Below, piece after piece: positions 33,610 to 44,880 of a DNA stretch of 64,000 bases. The position numbers were made by a program, and so were the translations under genes. The notes under the pieces were generated by a model, which worked only from the letters and a program-made list of their open reading frames with translations, did not search any database and was not told where the DNA came from. How positions within the stretch are numbered: the stretch's first letter is position 1; every line of letters starts with the position of its first letter. Origin of the DNA: Castanea sativa (taxonomy: Eukaryota; Streptophyta; Magnoliopsida; Fagales; Fagaceae); the NCBI RefSeq assembly GCF_040712315.1, contig NC_134017.1, positions 80,109,987 to 80,173,986 of the forward strand. Direction: 5' to 3'.

Positions 33610-36450
33610 AAAGATTTTATTATATGTTTTTTATTATTCACTTTAGATCTTTTGGATTCTACCTTTTTATACTATCCACTTGTCCTAAACAAAAGGTCTA
33701 AAATGGATAGTATATTTTTTTTTTGATAATTTAATAGTTGGGAAAATTGATTTGAAAATTGGATGTCCCATTAAAAATATCTAGTAAAAAAAAAAGTGTT
33801 ATAAAACTTTTGACAATAAATAAATAATTAAAAATTCATTGAATTAAGGTCACACCTCATTTTACCTAAAAACTAGCATATTGTATATATGTTAGGACTT
33901 AAAAAAAAAAAGTAAGTTTCTTAAAGAAATAAAATAATCTGATAATTATAATAGGGACGAGGGATTTGAATCGTAGATGTTTTAATTGGAAACATCAAGA
34001 AGTGCCAAATATTTAAATTACAAGGCTCTTGGCATGTATATTAGAATAAGTTATACTCCTCCAAAAAAAAGAAAAAAAAAGAGAGTATAACTAGTTCACT
34101 AGATTTGTTTTACTCTAAAAAAAAAAGTTTACTAGTTTTTTCTCAAAAAAAGAAAAGAAAAAGAAAGAGGTTTATTCAATAAAGAAAATGTGATACCATT
34201 TTAAGTTATTAATGCAATAATATTTGATAAAGAAAATGTCCAATTCAAATTTTGTGGCCAAGTTTTATATTTCCAATTGCTGATTTTTTAGTGATTAGTA
34301 GTAACTTAATACTAGTAATATATAGTACCAGTATTTGACTTCATTCTCGAATCAAATTCTTGAATCTGAAAGAATCACATGGACAAACTTGACCTTATAG
34401 AAAGCAAGTATTTGACTTCATTCTCGAATTTCACAATAAAATTTTCATAGATTTTGCAGAAAAATTCAACGGATTTTGTCAAAAATTAAATGTTAAAAGT
34501 ACAAATAAGCAATTAGTATGTGAATACTAATCTCCAAACGAGATTGTACTTCCTGTTTTCGTTACCCTATTTTTGTATGCAATTTTTATGAGAAATGTTT
34601 TCTTTGTTTTAAAGCATTAGAAATTTAGAAATTAGAACTAGAATACCACCATGGAAAGTTCAATGAGATTCTATTCATCTTGATAGGCCAAACACGTATT
34701 AACCACTTATGATGAATTAACTAATTAATTAACCAAGTGAATTAATTAGGTTCAATTACATACAATGCGTGTGGTAGCCCAAACAAATCACTAAATAACT
34801 AAATATGCAGCGAAAATTAAGTGACACGGTGATTTGTTTACCAATGGGAAAAATCTACACGGCAAAAACCTTATCGGGTGATTTTAAGGTCACCACTCCT
34901 GAGAATCTACTATTATCAAAACAAACGGTTATAAGTAAACGAATCCTAGTACCTTGTATCAACATACAGCTGAACCCTTACCTCAATTTCTAACTGGACT
35001 TGTTCTGTAGTGACAATCTCTCATTGTATTGCACAGTTCTCAGTACGTGACTAACCAAAAGATGCGCGAATCCCAGTACGTGACTTGATCACCAACTTGA
35101 GACGGATGTTGGTTGTAAAGTTCTTCAGTTCATCACACAATGAACATCATGAAGTTGCTTAGTCACAAAACCCTATGATGTACAAACACAGCAGCTTCTT
35201 CAAAATGAACTAGGACAAATATTGTCTCCCGTTACAATTTGTATGAACAAGACTTTGCTCAATACTTGCATAACCTTAGATGGCCCTTAAAATAATCCTT
35301 ATATATTGTTTAATATTGTGAGAAAAGAAAGTCCAAACACATACTCATGGATTGGATGAAAAACAGTTTTGAAAAACTGAGTTTCATAAATCTCGATAGA
35401 TAGCCATCTATCGAGCTAGGGGCTTCAGCAGCTTTTAAACCTCAATAAATACTAGTTATCGAGATTTAAAATCCAGCACTTCTTCACTTGATTCTTGGAC
35501 AGACTTCCATGGCTTTAACACTTGAACTTGAAACCTTGTTTCTTGAAATATTAAACACATACTAGATCTACTCAAATACAAGTGAAATGCATTTTGTTAA
35601 AGGATTAGCTAATTACATAAAATATTGACATATGTTTCTAACATCAATCACATATGTCTTAACACATCTCTTTGGTCTATGATTGTGTATGTGTACACAA
35701 TCAATAGTATGAACAAAAGATGAATCATATGCCCTAGCAGGTTCTGAATATATTTTGCATTTATGAGTGGGAGTTTTTTTGTTTGTGTGAGACTACAATG
35801 AGCGATCCCAGGTTGCCATCTCTAGTGTGAAAGACAATGATATAATTTTAAGTGGTTAGTGGTAGCGTGATACTACAATAGTGCCTAAAAACATAGAGTT
35901 TTTTGATTTTTGATTTTTGACTTCACATTCAAATTAATGAATAAATTTATATAATTTTTTTTTGAGAATCGTATATATATATAATTATTTGGTTTCTACC
36001 TTTTTATACTATCCATTTGTCCTATCAAAAATAATTTAAAAAGAATAATAAATAACATATATTTTTTTGTAATTTAATAATTGGGGGATAATAATTAGGA
36101 ATTAACAGTTGTTTCATTCGTATTGGCAACAATGAATGGAGACCATTTTCAGCTGCACATGTCAATACAAGAATCATGGACTCACATATTGTGTGTCCAA
36201 GTTAAAAAATCATAGTTCACCATGTAGTAATTGCAAAATATCTTTACCGTTGTAGAACAATATTATATATACAAAATTTTGGCTCTCTCCTAATGTGTGA
36301 GAGAAGATTCTGTCATCAACTGAATTATTTATATCAATTCTCTTTCTTTTTCTATTTTATTTTAGGGGAGACAATATTTGCGCACTTCTTGATGTATTCA
36401 ATGTTCACATCCAATCTAAAAATCCTTTATATATAATATATAATAAAGAA
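33609..36450 (+). repeat. Repeat block B (filled copy)
   Basis: Second copy of block A, high identity by eye throughout, with a 984-bp solo LTR inserted at 34681-35664. Both blocks keep the ATGAATGGAGACCATTTTCA stretch and the TGTGTGAGAGAAGATTCTGT stretch. Small indels break any shared reading frame, so it is treated as non-coding. Confidence 0.85.
34681..35664 (-). mobile_element. Solo LTR, 984 bp, with CATCT duplication and intact empty site
   Basis: Reading plus, TGATAGGCCAAACACG to CATATGTCTTAACA (TG..CA), flanked by CATCT at 34676-34680 and 35665-35669. The paralogous block A has TTCTATTCATCTCTTTGGTC uninterrupted at 29370, giving a direct empty-site comparison. On the minus strand it aligns with 22677-23492. 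It contains an inverted CTCGATAGATAG..CTATCGAG motif. Confidence 0.93.
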
Positions 36451-36880
36451 TTAAAACATTTTAACCCTCCATATATGCCTTTTGATAAAATATAATCCTA
36501 TGGGTATAAATAGAGATTTATGTTCACTTAAAAAAATAGTAAGTTTAAGAGAAATACAAGAAATCCTATGGCTATTCTTCATAATTGTTATTTATAAAAC
36601 CCAATGTCTTGGTTGTATTCTGGAGACAAATTTACAATAACTCTTTAGCAACAATAGTGTAGGGGGCAAATATTATCTAAGAAAAATGATATAGTACCTC
36701 TAAGTTATCTATTTTTTGTTTGTCTTTTGTATTAACATTTAGCTTTCATTATTACTTTGTGTAATATTTCCAACACTATATTCAAAATATAAATGTTAAT
36801 TGTTTAAAATAATCATATACATATTCTTCTATTAATTAAGAATTAATTGTGGTTTCTGATTCTCCAAAAAAAAAAAAAAA

Positions 36881-37032
36881 TTGGGTTCTAGTTAACTCAA
36901 CTAGTAAGATGTCTTACCATCAGATGAGAGATTTGAGATTTAAATCTCGTCTATAATAAAAACTATTTGGTGTTTTGGTCTAATGATAATGAACAATTAC
37001 TGTAGAACAGATGCCATGGGTTGAAATGCTAT
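36881..37032 (+). mobile_element. tRNA-derived SINE
   Basis: A-box-like GTTAACTCAACTAGTAAGAT, B-box-like GAGATTTAAATCTCGTC, then GGTGTTTTGGTCTAATGATA, ATGCCATGGGTTGAAATGCT and an AT-rich tail. Order and spacing match the reverse-oriented full copy at 47590-47752. A poly-A tract precedes it. Confidence 0.6.
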
Positions 37033-37509
37033 CATATTTATTTATTTATTATAAAAAAAAAAACTATGAATTAATTACTTGACCATAATCGATACATTTT
37101 TCAATGACAAAAGTACCCTAGAGCATATGCTCTTACAAAAACAATGTAATTAGTGTTAAGAAAGAACGAAAGAAAGAAAATATGAAAAGTAAGATTTAAA
37201 TGTCACATAAGTAATTATCATTTATACAAGGTATGTGAAAATTGATATTTCATTTTTAAAACGTGAGTTAGAATTCTTGCATTAAATAAGAATTGTAACT
37301 CTTTGAGAACTTTATCAAATGAACAATCACAATTTCACCAATTCTCAATAATTAACCATATAACTCGTTCAATAGTTTAGTAGTTATCACAATCGATTAG
37401 TCTAATAAACATGGCATCGTGCTTTCTATTGAAATATGCAGAAAATATGAAGTTATGCATATATGTAGAAGAGAAGAAGATGTGCAGAAGAAGATGAAGT
37501 AGCAGCGTT

Positions 37510-37761
37510 TGTTGTAAAGGTTGCTATCTAAACTACAAGTCGTTTATATTAGATAGTACTAAACAGCAAGTGTACTTTAACTTAGCATTGTAAAGTGGAG
37601 TTAGTTATTTTAGTTTCTGCACGTGTCGTAGTTAGGTTGTTTTCCTGATTTCCCTCCTCTTATTCTGGTGTATAAATACAAAGGTCAATGTACTTTATAT
37701 ACAACAAGATATACAATTACATGTAGAAATACTTTCAAGCATTTATGTGTTATTCTCAACA
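37510..37761 (+). mobile_element. Short LTR-like segment with TATA box
   Basis: Runs from TGTTGTAAAGGTTGCTATC to TGTGTTATTCTCAACA. Contains a TATA-like GTATAAATACAAAGG at about 37671, followed by a repetitive ATATACAACAAGATATAC leader. This is the layout of short Copia-type LTRs. No 5-bp duplication is found, so the borders are uncertain. Confidence 0.35.
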
Positions 37762-38290
37762 CTTTCCTTCAAAGGTTGACAAACACTAATGTTTTTTCGT
37801 TTTTTGTTTTGTGAAGACTAACAATAATTTGACTATGGAAAGGAAATAAAGTAACATATCTTGTAGTTTATTATCATTGTTTTTGGAAACTATAAAGTTC
37901 TTTTTCATTGCTCATTTACTAGTTTTCTTCTGTCATCAACCAGGAATTCAATCTTTTTAGTTTTTATATAGGATTGGCATTTATGTGGTTTAGTGTTTTT
38001 AGTCTAAGTTAATTGGAGCGAGTCAAGATTTTATTCTAGTTATAATAATGATTACCGCACACAAAATGATTATCTATGTTTTCAAAATATGATTTCACAT
38101 GGAGTGTCTGTATAGAAATATGTAATAAAGAGCGTAGCAAAAGATGTAATATGTAATATAGAGGTGAAATAAAATACAATTTTTTTCTTTAGTTACTTGC
38201 TACAATGCACAACTATAGATGACTGTGTACTATCACAATTACAAGAAGTTAAAATTTTTTAGTTATGACACCACCATTGCAGCGTACTTT

Positions 38291-38346
38291 TTAGTATTGG
38301 AGGTGCTAAAAATAGCAACATAATTTTTTAGCACCACCAATACTAA
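38291..38346. repeat. 22-bp near-perfect hairpin
   Basis: TTAGTATTGGAGGTGCTAAA (38291 on) pairs with TTTAGCACCACCAATACTAA (ending 38346), one mismatch, loop about 11 nt. It is probably the core of a foldback miniature element. A small-RNA source cannot be excluded. Confidence 0.6.
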
Positions 38347-38349
38347 TGC

Positions 38350-40575
38350 TTTAACAAGATATATTTAGTTATTGTTGTGGCTCTTCTATAGCTATCACAC
38401 TATCAAATACTTGTACTAAAAATGATATGATTTTACTGCTTTGGATAAGCCTAAAGTAGGAGAGAGTATTACATGTTTTGGAAATATGCATCCTCTTCCT
38501 CATACGAGGGTAGACCCCACAGCATGTGTCGGAAACATCCATATGAAGTAGGACTCACTTAAAGCTGATCTTCACTATTCAAAGTAGTACTCCAATAAGA
38601 ATGACTTTTTGTCATCAATGTGGAAAACAGCTATGAACTTTCGTGTTTGATTTCTTAATACGTTTGAATGAAGAAATGGAGGAAGTCAAATGAGAACACA
38701 ACTGATCGAAAAGGTAGTCGACAAGTCGTAGTAGAGATAAAATATACAATGTAGATTTCAATTTCAAAGATGAAAAAAAATGAAATCTTTATATCGCAAA
38801 CAAAATTGTCAATATTCTTTGGATTCTTTATTGAAAGAGTTTAAACATATACCACTTCCTAACATAAAGAAACAGCAGTCCATTGGATCTATTGAATTTC
38901 CATTGAGTTTTGACAATTTATGTTGATGTACATGTGAGTAAGGCCATCAGGGTATGAACCTAGACACTGACGCGCACACCCAATGCAATTAGTTTACGTT
39001 CTTAAAATTTACAGTCAATTTTTGTGTGCTTAATTGGTTAGGTGAGTGAGTATATAATAAATCGATTTGCTAAATATGTCAACTATTTGAATGTCAAACA
39101 TGCATGAGACAAAATTTTGGTGCCACACCAAAGTAGTTTAATTTGTATTTTTTGGTTAAGAATAATAAAGTAGCTCAAGTTTGAAGGCGTATTTGAGTTC
39201 ATGTATGTCCAAAATTTCGCACTATATGGTACAAATGAAATTATTACTTTTTGACAAAGAATAGAATTGTTACTTTAGTGGTCCCCTTTTGAATCTTGAT
39301 ACATTATTTGGTGGAATAATTATTTTATGGAGTCACTGTATCTTTTATTATGTACAATTTTTTATTTATTTTATAAATCAATGTATGTTTTCGTGAAGAT
39401 TGGCTTGCATAGAATGCCTCTTGATATCATTCTGTTCACTCTATTTCATATCTTTTTTTTCCCCGTTAAGTGGGCACCTATTATTATTAGACTATTTGTG
39501 TTACTATTATACATGTGAAAGGAAAAAAAATGATCAAACCAAAAAACATAAAATTTTCCATATTCTTTCAATTCTGATAGTTTTGAGCATGACTAAAATT
39601 CTTTATAATTATAATAACAAAATCTTCCATGTTAATAACTTATAGTTAGAATGCTAATAATTACAAATTTACAACTTGATAGAGAGTTAGATTCTAAGAA
39701 GCACAAGAAGTATGTATTTTAAATTTACACACTTCAGATTCAAAGTTCACTAATGATATGGACTTGACTTTTTCTTTTACTTATTTTTGTTTTGTACTAG
39801 TTAGACTTAGTGTTAGTAATTTAGTTTGAGTATTTAACTCTACTACTTAGTATTTAAGTTAGTATTAATTAAACGTTTAGTAGCATAGATGTGTAGTTGT
39901 AGATGCTTTTGCCTTTTATATTTTTACCTTTTAATTAACTCTTATTTAATAAATGGGGGCATTTTCACTGCCATTGGTGGCTACTAAATGGCTAGGTAGT
40001 GTCAGTGCAGTACTTTGTATCTTTATGTCAATGCACCTAACACCTTGGCATGTTGTCTAAATATTTTTTAGGAAATTACAAAAAAAAGGTTGTGTCATAG
40101 GTTAGTCGGGTTGGATCGAGTTGACTTGAAAAAAAAACAAAAGGGTGAGCCGCGGGTTGGCCAATTTTTTATTCATGCCAAAAAATTCGGGCGAATTTTG
40201 GCCTGTTTAGCCATGTCTAGGTGGGAGGTGTTTGCTAGATTTTAAAGGTTTTTATATTATTTTATTTTCTTAAAATATTAAGTATTTTAACACCCACAAA
40301 TACGGGGAAAGGGTAGAAGGTCTTAAAGAAATTGACAATGGTGTATATCCAAAAAGACCTTAGATTTTAAATGTTAAGGGACTAAATTAACACAATTAAT
40401 AGTTGATGAATGATATTAAGCTTTACTAAATTCTTAGAAAACTAAATTACTAATTTATACATCCTGTAAATAATTATTGGTAATGTATCATTATATAGAG
40501 TTAAATTGGGAGGGATTTTAAGTCCAACTTCTGGTAGTGTAACATTAAGGAATAGTTATACACGGTTTAACTTGA
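38350..40575. other. Intergenic, no gene recognised
   Basis: AT-rich sequence with scattered short frames that match nothing I know. A worn GGGTTGG/GTCGGGTTGG segment at 40095-40170 resembles part of the hAT-like element at 3025-3551. Nothing else can be supported. Confidence 0.5.
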
Positions 40576-40577
40576 TC

Positions 40578-40626
<49 letters not shown>
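40578..40626 (+). repeat. (TA)n(TG)n microsatellite
   Basis: About 18 TA units followed by about 6 GT units, uninterrupted. No gene nearby. Confidence 0.9.
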
Positions 40627-40879
40627 ACATTTTTTGGATGTGGTCAAGGTTAATCATATAATTGATGTAATTAACTTTTGTCAATATTACATTATTCACT
40701 AATTTTCTATTGGATATGTTTATTTTTTATTATTTTTTACAAATCTATCGTTAGATTATATATTTTTGGGTCATAATTTACATGCTTGTGAAAATATAAA
40801 TTTTTTTAATTTTAAAACTTACATGTTATTTGAAAAATATATCACATCTATAAAATGTTTAAATTAAAAATAAAAAAAC

Positions 40880-41610
40880 TAAAATTATATACAAAACATA
40901 ATTTTACGAATCTAATAATAAAGATTATCCTTAAATACAATACATATGCCAAATTTTGTATCAAATAAGTTGCTAATTATTTTTTTATTTATAAACTTAA
41001 AGCTTAAAAGTTTAAATAATTATTTATCTCCTATCGTGTTTATATTATGAGAGCATGCGCGCATAAAATATAATGTTATTCGATATAAAGTTGTTGAAAT
41101 CGTGTGGCATTGACAAAAGTTATTATATACGAAACAAAATTTTATGAATCTAATACTAAAGAACATTTTATTAACATAATACTCATGCCAAATTATATCA
41201 AATAAGTTGTTATTTATTTTTTATTCAGAAAATTAAAGCTTAAGTTTTTAAAATATTGTACATTAAATAAATAATTATTTCCTATCATGTTGATATTATG
41301 AGAGCAAGTGGGGTATAAAATACAATGTTATTCAATATAAAGTTGTTGAAATGGTATCACATTGACAAAATTTGTTATGTACAAAGCATAATTTTACAAA
41401 TCTAATAATAAAGAACATCCTATTAGCACAATACACATGCCAAAATTTGTATAAAATAGGTTGTAATTTATTTTTTTATTCATAAACTTAAAACTTAAAC
41501 TTTCAAAATGTTATAGATTAAATAATTATTGATTTCCTATCAGGTTGATATTAGGAGAACATGTGGGTATAAAATACAATGTTATTCAATATAAAGTTGT
41601 TGAAATGGTG
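40880..41610 (+). repeat. Tandem array, three units of about 240-250 bp
   Basis: Landmarks recur at 40891, 41129 and 41381: ACAAARCATAATTTTACRAA, TCTAATAATAAAG, CACATGCCAAA, TTATTCATAAACTTAAA, TTCCTATC.TGTTGATATTA and AATATAAAGTTGTTGAAAT. The spacing of 238 and 252 bp reflects small indels. Sequence is AT-rich and non-coding; adjacent to a Helitron-like element. Confidence 0.8.
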
Positions 41611-41637
41611 TAATATTATAAATATTATTATTTATAA

Positions 41638-42206
41638 TCTCATCTTTACATATTAAGAGGATTTAGAAAGTTAGTTATTTCTTTTTTGATTTACAAAAAT
41701 ACCCCTAATTTAAATAACTTATTTGTGTTCCTAAAACATAGGAAATGGGGTTAAAGCTGTAAATCAACAAAAATTAATAACAAAGAAGTGAAGAACATAT
41801 AGGGTAGAAACACTGCATAATGTTTATCACAAAAAAAAACCATCTCACTTCCTCGTATAGACAAAACTACCCCACCTTCTCCTTAAAATTAAAAAAAAAA
41901 AACCCTCACCTTCTATCAAAAAAAAAAAATCCTTCGCATGCTTTCTATTAATAAAAACCTATCCCAAGTTCTATTAAAAAAAAAAAAAAAGCTACCCCAC
42001 ATTTAAAAAAAAACCACCCCATTTTCTTATTAAAAAAAAAAAAACCCCATATCACTACATATATTGTGAATGGATAACTCTATGACTTTTGTAGATAATT
42101 TGGTTATGAGTGTAAAATTATGAGAAAATCTCAAAAAAAAAAAAATAAAAAGAAAAGAAAAAAAACCTCATCACACACACGAAGTGTGTTTGATGAGCCT
42201 AACTAG
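41638..42206 (+). mobile_element. Second type of Helitron-like element
   Basis: Begins TCTCATCTTTACATATTAAG after an A. It ends with a palindrome CTCATCACACAC..GTGTGTTTGATGAG (42167-42197), then CTAG followed by T. The interior alternates poly-A tracts with CCCCACCTTCT-like pieces (41829-42050). TC start, 3' hairpin, CTAG end and A/T insertion are Helitron features. No coding region. Confidence 0.45.
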
Positions 42207-42300
42207 TATTATATATTTGAATAATATAATAATATATATTTGAATGGTGTAATATTATAAACAATTAAACTAGATGAAATGTTGGATATTATATATATAT

Positions 42301-43126
42301 TGTAAGGTCATAATTTGCACTCAAACCCACGGTGAGAAGGGGATAGGCCCAAAAAGCCCAATACAATGAAATTTATAAAGAGTGGGCTTGAAATCTAGGT
42401 TTTAGTGATGTTAGATAACTAAGATGATGGACTCGATCACAATATTACACACAAGGAATTGTCTATATGAAAGAATTTTATCCTCGGACACAAGCCGATG
42501 ATGATTTGTAATAACTCTTTTAAAGATGGATTACAAATAAGGATGGTGATGTATACAGTCTTTTTCTCTCTGTTTCTTCGATCCATTTTCTAAGCGTCTT
42601 CCTTTTCCTTTTATATCATCTCCCTCCTTCTCCCCATCTCACACGTATGAATCAGATTACTATTTAGATACTTGTCCCATTCACCTCTCCTGAAGTCTTT
42701 GGAGGTAGCCGTAAGGCATAACCTTGATACTCAGACACCACTTCCTCATTAATGCGGCTAGAGAAGCAGTTGTAGAACATTCAATGCGGTGGGGGTGGTA
42801 ACAACTTTATCTTAGATATTTTCACTGTCCTTCTTCTTATCTTCCATATCTACCAAGCTTATCCTTACCTATAGGATCTTCTAGAATATTATCTCTGGAC
42901 GTTAACCAGCTCTTCTCTTACCTCGACTTTACATAGCTGAGGACATATTCTTCCTCGGATCACATTCTTGGATATCCTTGATCAGATATCACCTTTTTAC
43001 CTATTAGTATTGCTTCGTGGGTTGACATTCTCATATTCTCGGATCATTCAGTGTCCTCGGATTGGGCCTTTAGCCCAACAAATACTCTTGGGCCAGCCCA
43101 ATACGTGTTCTTGGGTCCATTGACCA

Positions 43127-43130
<4 letters not shown>
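42301..43130 (+). mobile_element. Solo LTR, about 830 bp, same family as 30792 and 32638
   Basis: TGTAAGGTCATAATTTGCAC to TTGACCATACA. It is an inverted match of the LTR at 30792-31630 over its length: AGAGTGGGCTTGAAATCTAG, CCTCGGACACAAGCC, AATGCGGCTAGAGAAG and GGGCCTTTAGCCCAACA. Flanks TATAT and TACAT differ by one base; the right flank has been remodelled by a TACA microsatellite. Confidence 0.8.
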
Positions 43131-43184
<54 letters not shown>

Positions 43185-43190
43185 TGTATA
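43124..43190. repeat. Palindromic (TACA)n-(TGTA)n microsatellite
   Basis: A run of TACA units turns at ATATGTAT into TGTA units of similar number, producing an almost perfect inverted repeat of about 60 bp that can extrude a cruciform. It starts exactly at the 3' border of the solo LTR. Confidence 0.9.
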
Positions 43191-43439
43191 TAATTTGAAG
43201 AGATAAAATAGATGTCTAAAATTTCAAAGGATGTGTCTTTGAATTATTTATAATTATTTTGATAACTATTTACAATAAATTAGAGGGGGAGAATTCAAAC
43301 TCTCTTTCTCTTCCTAAAGGATGCTTTTTTAAGATAATCAGGTAACACTATTGTATTATATTTTATTTAATAGTAGAATATTTTTTTTGACCATGCTCGA
43401 TGATTGTAAAAGTATACTGTGGTCTTACATTATTACAAA

Positions 43440-43872
43440 CTAGCTTGTAACCCCATTTATATGGACGGATAAATTTAAAGATATACAATAAGATGCATAA
43501 TATAATTCCTATATATATATATATATATAATTTAAATACTATTGATAGCCATTTTTATATTTTTTTTAGCTCTTAAAATTTTTTTGTAAGGATATTATTA
43601 GGTATAAAATGTAAATTATCAATTTTTTTTAAAATTATTGTGAAGCACTTTTTATTTTATTTTAATTTTTACAATTCATTTATTCTAAACTCGTTGGTTT
43701 TTGTACTTAATAACTCACTTGGATAAATATTTATAATGTGGTCCTACATTTGATTCTAAAATTAAGAAATAAAACTCTATAAGAATAAATAATTTAATTA
43801 AGACACATGACACAAAATTGAAACTTTAATTTGGAATTTTAATTTGAGTTTCTCTCAGTTTCACCTATTATG

Positions 43873-43931
<59 letters not shown>

Positions 43932-44880
43932 GACTAGTATGTAACCCATGCAAACAAATGAATGCATTTAAAATTAAACACAATTTTTATTATAAAAATG
44001 CAAGTGATTAGTCAAATTATTAAAAAGAAAAAGCATGTGACACATGTATATGTATGGATACATTTAAAGTTAAACACAAATTTTATCATAAAAATATAAA
44101 TAATTAATCAAATTATTTTTTTAGAAAAAAGTAAACATAACTAGTAACATATTAAAATTCTACCTAAATTTAATGCTACTTATGATCATTTCTTTTCTTC
44201 TAATTTTTCATAAGATAGAACGTGTGACGATCTTTCTTGTGTGATGATTTTTACTAAGTACATGTGATTGAGTTTTTGTTATTTTTATTATTTTTTATTT
44301 TTAGTTCATTAATATTAGATTCTTAGTATTTTGCACTCATTAATTAACTTGCCACAAATATTAAAAAAACTTAAGTGGACACACGACACAAACTTAAGTA
44401 GATAATTATGGAGTGGTTCCCACATATATTTAGACACATTATGCAAAATTAGATTCTAATTTCAAATTCTAATTGAACTTTCTCTATGTTTTATCTATTA
44501 ATATATACTAGCTTGTAAATCTATGCATATGCATGAATACATTTAAAGATATACAAAAAGATGGATGGTATAATTCCTATATATATATATATATATAATT
44601 TAAATACTATTGATAGTCATTCTTATATTTTGTTAACTCTTTAAAAAAGTTTTGTAAGAATATAAGTATAAAATGTAAACTGTCCATCTTTATTTATTTA
44701 TTTATTATTTCTTAATTTTTGTTATTGTGAACTACTTTTTTCTTTTACGATTCTTTTATTTTAAACTCTTTGATTTTTGTACATAATAACTCATTTGGAT
44801 AAATATTTATGATGTGATCTCACATTCGATTCTAAAATTAGGGATTTAAAATCAAGATTTTTAAAAATAATTTGATTGAC
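43440..44880 (-). mobile_element. Three tandem Helitron-like copies (e1-e3)
   Basis: CTAG-type ends at 43440, 43934 and 44508, each followed by TTGTAACCC/TATGTAACCC/TTGTAAATC and GCATATGCAT-like palindromes. e1 and e2 close with TTTCTCT..TTCACCTATTA and TTTCTCTATGTTTTATCTA. e3 fades out near 44880. A long (ATT)n microsatellite (43871-43927) separates e1 and e2. e2 and e3 are joined with about 10 bp between, as if inserted end to end. Confidence 0.45.
43871..43927 (+). repeat. (ATT)n microsatellite
   Basis: About 19 uninterrupted ATT units at the junction of two Helitron-like copies. Confidence 0.92.

Noticed and set aside
36881..37032. tRNA gene
   Set aside because: A- and B-box-like motifs are present, but no cloverleaf or acceptor stem can be folded; the 3' part matches the SINE family.
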